DNA of 64,000 nucleotides from Spirochaetota bacterium (GCA_030154445.1 JAGUQW010000007.1:104552-168551); one strand, 5' to 3'. Counted from the stretch's first letter, positions 27,091 to 36,685 are shown. Translations and numbers: made by a program. Notes: generated from the letters alone by a model not told the origin.

Positions 27091-28239
27091 ATGTGGAATG
27101 ATATTATAAATAATCCAACAGATGTAAAGTATGTTCATACTTTAAAAGAAATTCTTCAACAACCAGAGTGTTGGAAAAAAACAGGTCAATTAATTTTAGA
27201 AAATAAATCACTAGAAAAATTTTTAACAGAAGCATTAAAAGATGAATTTAGACCTATTATAGTATCTGGAGCTGGATCGTCTGAATTTGCTGCGAAAAGT
27301 ATTTTAGACACCTTAAGTACAAGATTCAATAGAAGAGTACTTAATGCTGCTAGCACAGATATTGTTATAAATCCTGAGAAATTTGCTATCCCCAATGAAC
27401 CTGCATTGATGATTTCTTTTGCGCGTTCTGGAAATAGTCCAGAATCTGTAGCATCTGTAGAATTAGTGAAACAGGTGTGTCCTACAACTAAACATCTTAT
27501 TATTACTTGTAATAAAGATGGTGCATTAGCAAAAATGAAAAATGAGAACACATTTTGTATTATTTTACCAGAAGAAACAAATGATCAATCTCTTGTTATG
27601 ACTAGTTCTTTTTCTTCTATGATATTAGCTGCTGTATTATGTAGTTATTTTACTGATAAAGAATATGCATATAGAGCTATCGAGCAGGTTTGTCAATATA
27701 CAGATACTATTTTTACTAATGTTGTTGAGCAATTAGAACTAATAATGAAAAATCCAAATATTGAGCGTATTCAATACTTGGGGTCATCAGATGCTTATGG
27801 GTTGCTTACAGAAGGTCATTTGAAAATGTTAGAAATGACAGATGGGCGTATTGCTACAAGAATAGATTCTTTTCTAGGATTAAGACATGGTCCACAAGTA
27901 TTTGTTAATAAAAATACTGTAGTTGTTGCCATATTGTCCATAGATCCTTATGTAAGAAAATATGAAATAGACATGCTTAGAGAATTAAAATCTAAAAATC
28001 AGGGTTATGCTTATATTGTTATTGGAAATAATCCTAATGAAGTAGAATTGTTGAATTTAGTATCATATTCTACAGGAGAATGTGATAACTTTTTTAGACT
28101 TCTACCTTCTATAGTAATTGTACAAATGCTAGGGTTCTTTAAGAGTTTATATTTAGGATTATCACCAGATGTTCCTAGTACTTCAGGTACTATTAACAGA
28201 GTTGTTCAAGGGGTGATTATTTACCCATTTAATAAATAA
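27091..28239 (+). CDS. agaS: AgaS-type sugar isomerase/deaminase (SIS domains)
   Basis: 382 residues with two SIS domains. The first has V-S-G-A-G-S-S-E-F-A-A-K and S-F-A-R-S-G-N-S-P-E-S (sugar-phosphate binding), the second D-S-F-L-G-L-R-H-G-P. AgaS converts galactosamine-6-phosphate to tagatose-6-phosphate with loss of ammonia. It lies 18 bp after kbaZ with its own AGAGGG ribosome site and sits in the expected aga gene order. Confidence 0.92.
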   Translation: MWNDIINNPTDVKYVHTLKEILQQPECWKKTGQLILENKSLEKFLTEALKDEFRPIIVSGAGSSEFAAKSILDTLSTRFNRRVLNAASTDIVINPEKFAIPNEPALMISFARSGNSPESVASVELVKQVCPTTKHLIITCNKDGALAKMKNENTFCIILPEETNDQSLVMTSSFSSMILAAVLCSYFTDKEYAYRAIEQVCQYTDTIFTNVVEQLELIMKNPNIERIQYLGSSDAYGLLTEGHLKMLEMTDGRIATRIDSFLGLRHGPQVFVNKNTVVVAILSIDPYVRKYEIDMLRELKSKNQGYAYIVIGNNPNEVELLNLVSYSTGECDNFFRLLPSIVIVQMLGFFKSLYLGLSPDVPSTSGTINRVVQGVIIYPFNK

Positions 28240-28266
28240 ATCAAATAAAAAATAAAAGGATATATT

Positions 28267-28749
28267 ATGCCAAATATTAACTTAATTCGTATAGATAATA
28301 GATTAATTCATGGACAAGTCGCAACATCATGGATTCAACATACTAAAGCAAATTTAGTACTAGTAGCTAATGATGAAGTATCAACTAATACCATGCGTCA
28401 GGATCTTATGAATACCATTGTGCCAGGACATGTACAGACAAGATATTTTTCACTCCAAAAAACAGCAGATGTTATTCATAAAGCTACAGATTCTCAACAT
28501 ATTTTTCTAATTCTAGAAAGTCCCATAGATGCTTTATGGTTGAAGAACAATGGAGTTCCTATAGAATATATTAATATTGGAAATATGCATGGTGGTGATG
28601 GTAAAAAATCACTAGCTAAGGCTGCTTACGCTTCAGAAGAAGAAATACAAGCTCTAAAAGAATTAGTATCATTAGGTGTTATTGTAGATTTTCAACAATT
28701 ACCAGTTGATTCTATAGATCATCTTAATGAAATCATTCAAAAAATTTAA
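28267..28749 (+). CDS. PTS mannose/sorbose-family EIIB component
   Basis: 160 residues. The phosphorylated histidine is in R-I-D-N-R-L-I-H-G-Q-V (about residue 15), the family signature. It takes phosphate from EIIA (24384-24815) and gives it to the sugar during transport through EIIC-EIID. Place in the operon suggests specificity for N-acetylgalactosamine or galactosamine (AgaV/AgaB-like), but the specificity is inferred from neighbours. Confidence 0.93.
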   Translation: MPNINLIRIDNRLIHGQVATSWIQHTKANLVLVANDEVSTNTMRQDLMNTIVPGHVQTRYFSLQKTADVIHKATDSQHIFLILESPIDALWLKNNGVPIEYINIGNMHGGDGKKSLAKAAYASEEEIQALKELVSLGVIVDFQQLPVDSIDHLNEIIQKI

Positions 28750-28768
28750 ATTATAGGGAGGATATTAT

Positions 28769-29551
28769 ATGGAACCTACAATATTACAAATTATATTAAT
28801 TGCGGTATGGACAGGGATTGCTGGAGTAGATCTTTTTGATGGATTACTTCATATTCATAGACCGTTATTTTCAGGAATGGTTATTGGATTAATTTTAGGA
28901 GATTTACCGACTGGTCTTATAACAGGAGCTACTTTAGAATTAATTTTATTAGGAGCTATGCCTGTTGGTGGAGCACAACCTCCTAACGTAGTTATAGGTG
29001 GTGTATCAGGTGTTGTATTAGCAATTACTTCGGGATTAGAGCCTCAAGCAGCTGTTGGTATAGCAATTCCTTTTGCAGTATTTATGCAAAGTCTTATTAC
29101 TCTATATTTTACATCTTTTGTTCCTGTTATGCATAAAGTAGATTCTGAGATTGAAGCAGGAAATGGTGAATCTGCTATTATTTCTGCTAATTATTTCGGA
29201 ATGTTTATATTGTTTGTATTATATGCTTTTGTTACGACTATTCTTACTATCGGTGGTACAAAAACAGCTGATTTAGTCACTAAATTACCAGAATGGATTA
29301 CCCATGGATTGTCTGTTGGTGGTGGTATATTGACAGCTGTTGGACTTGCTATTTTGTTAAAAATAATGTTTTCTACTAGATATGCTATTTATTTAGCATT
29401 AGGTTTTATCTTAGTTACATTTTTTAATGCACAAATTCTACCTGTTGCAGGAATTGCTATAATTATTGCATTTATCGAATTTTACCTTGCTCAAGAAATT
29501 GGCAATCAAAGAAATACAAATCAAACACCAGGAGATAATGATGGAATCTAA
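28769..29551 (+). CDS. PTS mannose/sorbose-family EIIC membrane component
   Basis: 260 residues, strongly hydrophobic with about seven to eight membrane segments. Shows the family segment G-A-T-L-E-L-I-L-L-G-A-M-P-V-G-G near residue 52-67 and P-P-N-V-V-I-G. Forms the sugar channel together with EIID. GGGAGG precedes the ATG. Its last 11 bases overlap the EIID start, indicating coupled translation. Confidence 0.93.
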   Translation: MEPTILQIILIAVWTGIAGVDLFDGLLHIHRPLFSGMVIGLILGDLPTGLITGATLELILLGAMPVGGAQPPNVVIGGVSGVVLAITSGLEPQAAVGIAIPFAVFMQSLITLYFTSFVPVMHKVDSEIEAGNGESAIISANYFGMFILFVLYAFVTTILTIGGTKTADLVTKLPEWITHGLSVGGGILTAVGLAILLKIMFSTRYAIYLALGFILVTFFNAQILPVAGIAIIIAFIEFYLAQEIGNQRNTNQTPGDNDGI

Positions 29552-30338
29552 ACAATTATTAAACAAACATGATTTAAATACAATAGCATTTCGTTCTATG
29601 TTTTTGCAAGCATCCTTTAACTATGAAAGAATGCAGGCTTGTGGATGGTCTTTTGCTATTCTTCCAGGATTAAAAAAAATATATAAAAACCAGCCACAAG
29701 ATTTTCAAAATGCTTTGAAACGTCATATGGAATTTTTTAATACGCACCCTTTTTTAGTAACCTCTATTATGGGATTGGTATTAGCTATGGAAGAAAAAAA
29801 TGAAGATCCTGAACTCATACGAGGATTGAAAATTGCAATGATGGGTCCTTTAGGTGGGATTGGAGATGCTATTTTTTGGTTTACTTTAATTCCAATAACA
29901 GCTTCTTTGGGAGCAGGATTAGCATTACAAGGAAATATTTTAGGACCATTTTTATTTATTATTCTTTTTAATTTGGTTCATCTTCCATTACGCTTTGGAC
30001 TTATACATTATTTCTATGCTTTTGGATTAAAAGCTTTTGATACTTTAAAGAACATAACTGTTCATGTTCAAAAAGCTGCTAGTATTATTGGTGTAACTGT
30101 TGTTGGTGCGTTAATAGCTTCTTTTGTCCGTATACAGTTGGCTCTTGAATTTAATGTTGGTGAAAAAATAGTTAATGTTCAAACAGAAATTATAGATGCT
30201 ATTATGCCTAATTTGTTACCTTTGCTTGTTACATTAGGAATTTATCATTTGATTGCTAAAAAAGGATTTACTCCTACAACAATTATTTGGTTTGTTATTG
30301 CTATTAGCTTGGTACTTTCTTTCTTAAAAATATTATAA
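29541..30338 (+). CDS. PTS mannose/sorbose-family EIID membrane component
   Basis: 265 residues from the second of two adjacent ATG codons at 29538/29541, because AGGAG is six bases from the latter. The frame is open further back into EIIC, but that part is the EIIC coding region out of frame. Seen: the N-terminal cytosolic region with F-N-Y-E-R-M-Q-A-C-G-W, then M-M-G-P-L-G-G-I-G-D-A-I-F-W, the typical EIID motif, and C-terminal membrane segments. Works with EIIC. Confidence 0.93.
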   Translation: MESKQLLNKHDLNTIAFRSMFLQASFNYERMQACGWSFAILPGLKKIYKNQPQDFQNALKRHMEFFNTHPFLVTSIMGLVLAMEEKNEDPELIRGLKIAMMGPLGGIGDAIFWFTLIPITASLGAGLALQGNILGPFLFIILFNLVHLPLRFGLIHYFYAFGLKAFDTLKNITVHVQKAASIIGVTVVGALIASFVRIQLALEFNVGEKIVNVQTEIIDAIMPNLLPLLVTLGIYHLIAKKGFTPTTIIWFVIAISLVLSFLKIL

Positions 30339-30357
30339 ATTATTATAGGATATATCA

Positions 30358-31497
30358 ATGAAAGGTATTAAAGCAAGTAAAATTTTTAATGGTAGTATCT
30401 TTATTCATGATGCTGTTATAGTATGGAATAACAATCGTATTGTTAATATTGGTAATCAAAGTATTCTATCTCTATATAATATTGAAAAACATAATATTAT
30501 TTCCACACCTAATATCATTGTTCCTGGCTTTGTAGATATACAAGTAAATGGAGCTGGTGGTGCAAATTTCTATGGAGAAGGACTCACTTTAGAAAATCTA
30601 ACAATTATGGCTCAAACTTTAAATAAATACGGATGTACATCTTTTTGTCCAACACTGATTACTAGCTCTGATAAAGATATTAATACAGCTTTGGATTTGA
30701 TTAATAGTATTTCCGATTTAGATACCATAGGAGTATTGGGATTACATATTGAAGGTCCTATGTTTTCTCAAGAACATAAAGGTGCACATAATCCAGAATT
30801 AATTAGAGTTCTCTCTCCAGAATTAATTGATAAAATTTGTAAATCTAAAGTGAAAATAGTTTCTTTGTCTCCAGAAGTTGCTCCATTAGAATATATCAGA
30901 AGATTAACAGATGCAGGTATTAAGGTATCTATTGCTCATACAAATTCAACTTTAGATCAAGTACGGATTGCAGAGTCTTTTGGATCGACTATGGGTACAC
31001 ATTTATATAATGGTATGAGTAGATTTTCTTCTAGAGAACCCAATGTTGTTGGAGCTTTATTAACCAGTAAAAACTCCTTCTCATCTATTATTCCAGATGG
31101 TATTCACTCGGATTTTAACTCTATTATTATGGCTCACAAGTGCTTAGGAGAACGCTTGATTACAATTACCGACGGAATTGTTGCTATGGGAACAGATATG
31201 ACAACATTCAAATTAGGTTTTCAAAATGTTCATATTAACGAAAAAAATCATTGTATAGGAGATTACGGAGGATTAGCAGGATCGATGATAACTCCGATTG
31301 AATGTCTCCAAAATCTTGTAAACTATTGTGAATTTTCTTTGGAAGAAGCATTGATTTCCTATACTAGCGCTCCTGCGAATTCTTTAGGAATGGAAAAGTC
31401 TATAGGCTATTTAATGCCAGATAACTACGCAGATTTTTTAATTTTAGATAATGATTTAAATCTCAAATCTATTTATGTTAAAGGAAATCTTATTTAG
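30358..31497 (+). CDS. nagA: N-acetylglucosamine/N-acetylgalactosamine-6-phosphate deacetylase
   Basis: 379 residues, amidohydrolase fold. Removes the acetyl group from amino-sugar 6-phosphates after PTS import. Metal-binding and catalytic positions: E in H-I-E-G-P-M-F, H in A-H-T-N-S-T, H in G-T-H-L-Y-N-G-M, and D in I-T-D-G-I. Last gene of the operon. With agaS it supports an N-acetylated substrate, so N-acetylgalactosamine is the likelier sugar, and the function may be that of AgaA. Confidence 0.92.
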   Translation: MKGIKASKIFNGSIFIHDAVIVWNNNRIVNIGNQSILSLYNIEKHNIISTPNIIVPGFVDIQVNGAGGANFYGEGLTLENLTIMAQTLNKYGCTSFCPTLITSSDKDINTALDLINSISDLDTIGVLGLHIEGPMFSQEHKGAHNPELIRVLSPELIDKICKSKVKIVSLSPEVAPLEYIRRLTDAGIKVSIAHTNSTLDQVRIAESFGSTMGTHLYNGMSRFSSREPNVVGALLTSKNSFSSIIPDGIHSDFNSIIMAHKCLGERLITITDGIVAMGTDMTTFKLGFQNVHINEKNHCIGDYGGLAGSMITPIECLQNLVNYCEFSLEEALISYTSAPANSLGMEKSIGYLMPDNYADFLILDNDLNLKSIYVKGNLI

Positions 31498-31525
31498 CTT
31501 GTTAGTTCTTTCAAATAAGTATACC

Positions 31526-31560
31526 CAAAAACACCCCACTTAATTAATGGGGTGTTTTTG
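31526..31560. terminator. Bidirectional intrinsic terminator of the amino-sugar operon
   Basis: A perfect 13-bp stem, CAAAAACACCCCA/TGGGGTGTTTTTG, around a 9-base loop. Confidence 0.9.
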
Positions 31561-31592
31561 CTATTATTCTATAAATCTCTAATCTTATTTAT

Positions 31593-34500
31593 TTACTTAC
31601 TTGCTATCTTACTATCCAACTCCCTACAAATCTCCAAGGTCTCCAAACTCACACGCACTATTCTCGGAATGAGATCAAAAAGCCCCGCTCGTATAGTTTG
31701 CCAATCGTAGGTATCTAGTCCCTCGTTGATGAGAGTAGCATGATGAAGCTCTTTCTCAGGATTTAGCTTTTTGAATTTGTGGTATTTTACGATCCAATCC
31801 AATGCCGAACGAGATCCGATTTTGTAGTTGAATACTTCTAGGGGGATATTCTCGATTTTGTTATGATTATCAAGGATAAGCACCCCACTCTTTTTGTCAA
31901 TTTTCATAGGATGAGTAACATGATTTTTGTTAGGATTGTCTATCCCAGTAGGCAAATAATCATCATCTCTCGTAATTTTAAGATCTGCCAATGGAACTAT
32001 ATTCATATAATCTGCATGTAACACAATCAATCTCTCGCCACGAGATCTATAAAACTCAAAGACCATGCGGTCGGCGACCATGCAGTCAGCGACCATACTA
32101 TCAGCGACCATACTATCAGCGACCATACTATCAGTATTTATTTGATCTTTATCCTGCTGATTTTCGCTAAGGCTACTAATCGATGAGAAACCAGCCGAAT
32201 GACTGTCGTACATAGGTATACGCGGGTAGTCGGTTTTGAGGTTGTCGGTGTATTTGGACTGGTAGGCAGGCGAGGATAGCACAGCATAGCAATACTGCAT
32301 GATGTCTAGGGGTGACAGCTGATCCCCGTACTTCTCTCTGAAGAGATTGAGTCCCCAGTCGGTGATGTTCGAGCTCTTCGCCCCATGCTCATCATACACA
32401 TATAGTGGGATTGATATAGCACTAGCATTTCCAAAGATATCAAGATTTGAAACCATTTTACTAGCAATGACCTCTTGGGGTCTTCTAGAAATTGGTACAG
32501 GCATATTAATACACAGATTCTCACCTGCTATGCCTGACATCGCTCCTGCACCTCCTGTGCTCGCTGTGTTTCGGGCATCCGTGCCTGACATCGCTCCTGC
32601 ACCTCCTGTGCTCGCTGTGTTTCGGGCATCCGTGCCTGACATCGCTCCTGCACCTCCTGTGCTCGCTGTGTTTCGGGCATCCGTGCCCTCAGGAAAGATC
32701 TTGGGATTTTTATATAATCGTTGTACATAAGGATATTCAAAATAGACATAAGATTGACAAAAAGGTCTATAGAGACTTTTTCTAATTTTTTTCTCATCAA
32801 AGAGTATTTCTTTATTTTTACACATATAATCGATAGTATCACCTACCCATTTTATAGAATAGTCAAGCTCTTTTTTCATATGGTAATCGTCTAATTTTTT
32901 ACCCTTGTGTTTGGATCTTTCTACATCATAGACGGTGATGAGTTTTTGTACTTTGTTAGCTAATTGTGTAGGATTTTTATCATAAGCCCATTGATCTCTA
33001 TTAGTAGCTACCCCTAGACTGAATAGTTTGAAAATTGCTTTATGATCGGCTCCGTCTTTAATGAGTATCCCTTTGTTTTTGACAGTTTTATTAATCAATT
33101 CTGGGTGGCTGTCAAAATCATTATCCGTCTGTCCTAGCCATTGTCCATTATCCTTGGGCAGGATCTGTTCAAAAGGTATTTTGTTGAAATTCTCAGTAAG
33201 CTCCGTGAGCTTGAATAATTTGTTTGCTCTCGTAGCGAAATCTTTCATCGTGTAGTATTGGATCTTTGCTTTTTTGTCTTTGATCGCCGAATCTCTTATC
33301 AAAAATATAATAGCCGTTCCCACCATAATATTAAAGACGCTTTGTCCTTCTTTTCTGTCATTTTTTCGAGCATTACCTTTGAGATCGATGACATAGACAT
33401 AATCAAATTCTTTTTGGAGACATTTGCGGAAGCCGTCGTCTTGTCTTGCGTCCAGATAGGCGTTGTTCGTAATGAAGGAGATCATCCCATGATCTTTGAT
33501 CCTATCACTAGCCCAGCGTATAAATCGCTTGTACATATCGAATTGTTTTGTTTTTTGTGCTGTGCTTTGTTTGATGTAGGTATCTTTGATACGAGCATCG
33601 ACGGTGGTGTAGATTTTGTTTTTGTTATTGTGGTTTTCGCTTTGTTGGTTGGCGTTATAGGGAGGGTTGCCGATCACGACGGAGATCTCTTGCTCGTACT
33701 GGCGTATCGCTCTCTCCAAATTCTCATCATTTAAATTCGCTATGCCGTATAGGTGTCCATCTTCTTGTTTGGACTGAAATTCCAAAGTGTCAATAAGACA
33801 AATATTCTCAAAAGATTTGTAAGTGTTCGTCATTTCTCTATAGCTATACTCTATATTAAGATTCGCAATATAATAAGGCAAAATATCTATCTCATTCACG
33901 AAGAGCTCATTCTCATATTTGTACTCAAGATCTTTTTTGGGAAGTTTTTCTATTAACTCAGACATAAAAATCCCCGTCCCTGTACAAGGATCAAGAATCT
34001 TGACTCCCTTACTGCTGAGGTTTTTGGTAAAATGCGTATACAAGAGATCATTGGTAGCTTCTATCATAAAACGAACTATAGACAAAGGCGTATAGACTAC
34101 CCCTTGGATATCGGCTTTTTTGTTGTTGAGTGCCGTATAAAAATCTTCATAAAATATTTTGAGGACATCTTTTTTGTCTTCTTTACTCATTTGGTGTATG
34201 TAATTTTTCATGGAAATAATGGAGTCATGAATGCGTGCTTTTATGTCGCGTTTTTTGTCACCCAAAGTATTCATCAATTCATCTACGGTACGGGATATGG
34301 TGTTTTCTTTGTGAAAATCATTATCTGAGAAAAATTGAATAAAAATATCTTCTGTCAAAATATGTTGAATAACGATTTCGAGGACATCTTCTTTCTCAAG
34401 ATTTTTGTTTATTGATTGTTGACATAATTCCAGAAATTCATTTAATTTGCTTTCGAAGGCTTTGTTGGTGGTCTCTTCCTCCGCAAAATCCCTACGCATC

Positions 34501-34991
34501 TCATCGGCGAGGAGGGGGACTTGGATTTTGAGAGTTTGTTTGGCATCGAGGAATTTTTTTTGGTCGTCAGTCTGATACTGCACAAACTTCAAAAGCACTC
34601 TATTAAGTTCCTCGGCATCAGTCATATCTATATCAACAACTTTTTTACCAGCTTGATACAAGACTACTCTCTCAGTATTTTCAAACAGAATATTAAAGCT
34701 AGGGTAACCCCTGTCTTCGAGTTTGTGGCGTATCTCCAGATCGAAATCATCTTTGGTATCTTTGTTTTCTATATGTCCGACGGGGATTTGTTCACGACTA
34801 ATTTTGGCATCGGGATAATTGTTGAACAAGCCATTTCTCTCTTTCTGCTCATACTGAAGATGTAATCCTTCGCTATTAAGATAATGTTTTAGTAATTCAT
34901 AAAAATGTGGTCTGAGATTCTGTTCGTTATTAGCACCTTGTTGTTTTTCTTTGTCTATGGATTTGTAATACTTAGTAATATGGGAAATCAT
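31593..34991 (-). CDS. Type IIG-like restriction-modification enzyme (nuclease + N6-adenine methyltransferase)
   Basis: 1132 residues. An N-terminal nuclease-like domain has P-D-A-K-I...G-H-I-E-N-K-D (about 58-78), which fits a PD-(D/E)XK site. The methyltransferase has L-D-P-C-T-G-T-G (SAM motif I, about 334) and G-N-P-P-Y-N (motif IV, about 443-448), so it methylates adenine N6. The C-terminal part should read DNA specificity. There is no helicase domain, unlike type ISP enzymes. Two in-frame repeat tracts interrupt the C-terminal half (about residues 769-819 and 952-977). The repeats and parts of the gene are richer in G+C than the surroundings, a sign of transfer. AAGGAG precedes the ATG. 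Confidence 0.85.
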   Translation of the reverse strand: MISHITKYYKSIDKEKQQGANNEQNLRPHFYELLKHYLNSEGLHLQYEQKERNGLFNNYPDAKISREQIPVGHIENKDTKDDFDLEIRHKLEDRGYPSFNILFENTERVVLYQAGKKVVDIDMTDAEELNRVLLKFVQYQTDDQKKFLDAKQTLKIQVPLLADEMRRDFAEEETTNKAFESKLNEFLELCQQSINKNLEKEDVLEIVIQHILTEDIFIQFFSDNDFHKENTISRTVDELMNTLGDKKRDIKARIHDSIISMKNYIHQMSKEDKKDVLKIFYEDFYTALNNKKADIQGVVYTPLSIVRFMIEATNDLLYTHFTKNLSSKGVKILDPCTGTGIFMSELIEKLPKKDLEYKYENELFVNEIDILPYYIANLNIEYSYREMTNTYKSFENICLIDTLEFQSKQEDGHLYGIANLNDENLERAIRQYEQEISVVIGNPPYNANQQSENHNNKNKIYTTVDARIKDTYIKQSTAQKTKQFDMYKRFIRWASDRIKDHGMISFITNNAYLDARQDDGFRKCLQKEFDYVYVIDLKGNARKNDRKEGQSVFNIMVGTAIIFLIRDSAIKDKKAKIQYYTMKDFATRANKLFKLTELTENFNKIPFEQILPKDNGQWLGQTDNDFDSHPELINKTVKNKGILIKDGADHKAIFKLFSLGVATNRDQWAYDKNPTQLANKVQKLITVYDVERSKHKGKKLDDYHMKKELDYSIKWVGDTIDYMCKNKEILFDEKKIRKSLYRPFCQSYVYFEYPYVQRLYKNPKIFPEGTDARNTASTGGAGAMSGTDARNTASTGGAGAMSGTDARNTASTGGAGAMSGIAGENLCINMPVPISRRPQEVIASKMVSNLDIFGNASAISIPLYVYDEHGAKSSNITDWGLNLFREKYGDQLSPLDIMQYCYAVLSSPAYQSKYTDNLKTDYPRIPMYDSHSAGFSSISSLSENQQDKDQINTDSMVADSMVADSMVADCMVADRMVFEFYRSRGERLIVLHADYMNIVPLADLKITRDDDYLPTGIDNPNKNHVTHPMKIDKKSGVLILDNHNKIENIPLEVFNYKIGSRSALDWIVKYHKFKKLNPEKELHHATLINEGLDTYDWQTIRAGLFDLIPRIVRVSLETLEICRELDSKIASK
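32061..32135. repeat. Five 15-bp tandem repeats in the restriction-modification gene
   Basis: Copies start at 32061, 32076, 32091, 32106 and 32121. The last three are identical apart from the final base. Each codes five residues (S/C-M-V-A-D), so copy changes preserve the frame. Confidence 0.95.
32531..32683. repeat. Three identical 51-bp tandem repeats in the restriction-modification gene
   Basis: Copies start at 32531, 32582 and 32633 and differ at most at the outer ends. Each encodes 17 residues (a T-D-A-R-N-T-A-S-T-G-G-A-G-A-M-S-G unit). They are markedly more G+C-rich than the genome. Confidence 0.97.
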
Positions 34992-35046
34992 TAAAACTCC
35001 TTAACATTATATATCTTGATATTATACCATATTTTACAAATTTTTT

Positions 35047-35256
35047 CTATAATTCACTATATATTTTATTCACTAGCCCATTCTCTACAATTCTAATCTC
35101 CTCAAGTGTGAGTCTATACAGAGTACAATCAACTTTTTTATCCTTATTTACTTTAGATAAAATTATATCTGTAAGAGATAAGCTTAACCCCCTATCATTT
35201 AAAATAGAAAAAATATCAAATGCATATTCTTCGTTTAAAGTTATAAGGCTAATCAT
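35047..35256 (-). pseudogene. Remnant of a DUF262 (GmrSD-type) protein
   Basis: A 69-codon open frame. A-F-D-I-F-S-I-L-N-D-R-G-L-S-L-S matches the conserved block of DUF262 domains found in GmrSD-type modified-DNA restriction proteins (normally 500-700 residues). The N-terminal two hundred residues and the HNH part are absent, so this is a leftover fragment. It sits between the type IIG gene and the outer-membrane-like gene. Confidence 0.6.
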
Positions 35257-35267
35257 TTGATATTTAT

Positions 35268-35837
35268 TTATTTCATTCTTGAATCATAGTCTTTAGGATT
35301 TAATTTTTTACCAAAATCATACCCCATCGCAATATATCCTCCAAAACCAACGATAAGTTGTTGATTTGGATCACGTATTAAATTCATTTTTGTTCTTATT
35401 CCCCAGTAAAAACCATTAAATAAGGTGTTTTGATACCCTAATAAATAAATAGATACAAAGCTACCTGTATCTATCAAACCACTTTGATATCCAACTCCGA
35501 TAAGATCAATATAAAAACGTGAACCATCAGATAAAATAGACCCTACACTATATTGGAAACTAGATGCAAATCCTACGGATATTTGTTTATTAAAACTTCC
35601 ACCACTTAAATTCCCTGTTCTTTCTATTCCTAACCATTTTAGATCGAAATTTAAAACATGAAGCACATTATCATCAATAGAGCTTCGAATCTCAGGAGCA
35701 TATAAAAAACCTATTCCAGTAGGTAATCCTAAAGCTGCATAAAGTTTTAATGAGTGATTAATATATAGAAAATTCTTCTCTTCTTGTCCTGTTAACGGGC
35801 TTGTTATTAGTGTTAAAAGTATTAACATTTTTTTCAT
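35268..35837 (-). CDS. Outer-membrane-like beta-barrel protein
   Basis: 189 residues. There is a short signal peptide (about 1-17, cleavage after L-T-G), then many alternating hydrophobic/polar stretches with aromatic girdles (Y-F-G-W patterns), consistent with an eight-strand beta-barrel. No family is assigned. A TTAAGGAAA ribosome site precedes the ATG. It lies between gene fragments in the accessory island. Confidence 0.65.
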   Translation of the reverse strand: MKKMLILLTLITSPLTGQEEKNFLYINHSLKLYAALGLPTGIGFLYAPEIRSSIDDNVLHVLNFDLKWLGIERTGNLSGGSFNKQISVGFASSFQYSVGSILSDGSRFYIDLIGVGYQSGLIDTGSFVSIYLLGYQNTLFNGFYWGIRTKMNLIRDPNQQLIVGFGGYIAMGYDFGKKLNPKDYDSRMK

Positions 35838-35880
35838 ATTAATGTTTCCTTAATTTGATATAGTATTATTACTAAAGTAG

Positions 35881-36272
35881 TCAATATATGGAATTTTATC
35901 AAGTATATTGTATACCTTGATGTTTCCTGTAATACCATCATTACTTACCTCTACTATTTGGAATTCATTCATCACTAAGTCCGTAGAGAGCATAGACGAG
36001 GGGGATCAATTTATTTTTGGAGATGGTATAAAATATTATGATTTTTCTTCTGATGGAAAAAAGATAAATATAGATGAACACAAGATAGCAATTTTTATTG
36101 AAAGTATATCCAAACAAAAGGCATATATAAAAGTAAAATTGATGGTTTCGATAATTTTTTAAATATTTATTATGGCGGTAAGACATCATTTATCTATATA
36201 TCAAGTGACAAATCTGAATTATTTACTAATAACATACATCCTGATGATAAAACTGATGTTTCCATTAAATAA
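35881..36272 (+). pseudogene. Frameshifted gene fragment, unknown
   Basis: The frame open from 35881 (first ATG 35920) reads to a stop at 36160-36162 after A-Y-I-K-V-K. Shifting by one base at the A4 run just before it continues sensibly (K-I-D-G-F-D-N-F-L-N-I-Y-Y-G-G-K) to a TAA at 36270-36272. One lost A explains the break. The fragment also lacks a convincing start and ribosome site, so the 5' end is probably missing. No family is recognised. Confidence 0.55.
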
Positions 36273-36381
36273 TTAAAAAACACCTTAGATTTTGTCTCTT
36301 AATACCTATATATCTAATAAATTTATTAAAACCCCCATTATAGGGAATTTTTTTATGAAAGTATTATTTTTGATTAAAAAA

Positions 36382-36412
36382 GGACAAATCCATATATAAT
36401 AAAGATTTGTCC
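36382..36412. other. Inverted repeat just outside the integrated element
   Basis: GGACAAATC (36382-36390) and GATTTGTCC (36404-36412) pair perfectly around a 13-base A/T loop. There is no T run, so a terminator is unlikely. It lies 18 bp from the left attachment repeat. Confidence 0.5.
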
Positions 36413-36430
36413 AAATATTTAGACCCTAAG

Positions 36431-36446
36431 GTCATTGCTCAGAACA
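36431..36446. repeat. Left attachment-site repeat
   Basis: GTCATTGCTCAGAACA, identical to 45394-45409. It contains the last 11 bases of the tRNA-Leu gene (reverse complement). Confidence 0.85.
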
Positions 36447-36535
36447 TACTTTGATTTTTTCTTAGATAAATTTACAATCTTTCGATATAGTCTACACTTA
36501 AACGAATTTAACTGCTTCAAAAACTTCTAACCACC

Positions 36536-36568
36536 ATACACAAATTATACACAATCTATACACAGGCT
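36536..36568. repeat. Three 11-bp iterons near the left end of the element
   Basis: ATACACAAATT, ATACACAATCT and ATACACAGGCT follow one another with an exact 11-bp period, one helical turn. The same triplet occurs at 45289-45321. They are probably arm-type binding sites for the integrase. Confidence 0.8.
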
Positions 36569-36685
36569 GTTTTTTGTATTTTTCAACCTCAAAATAAACT
36601 CTTTTGATGAGCTTTATTTATTGGTTATTTCTGTATTTATTGTAACATAGTTTTCTGAAAATATCAAGGCTCATCTTATAAAAAT

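Noticed and set aside
32347..32842. Extra open frames over the 51-bp repeats
   Set aside because: Repeat units of 51 bp keep all frames open. The methyltransferase-nuclease frame explains the region.
36382..36412. Perfect 9-bp inverted repeat as a terminator
   Set aside because: No T run on either side and no intact gene ends there.
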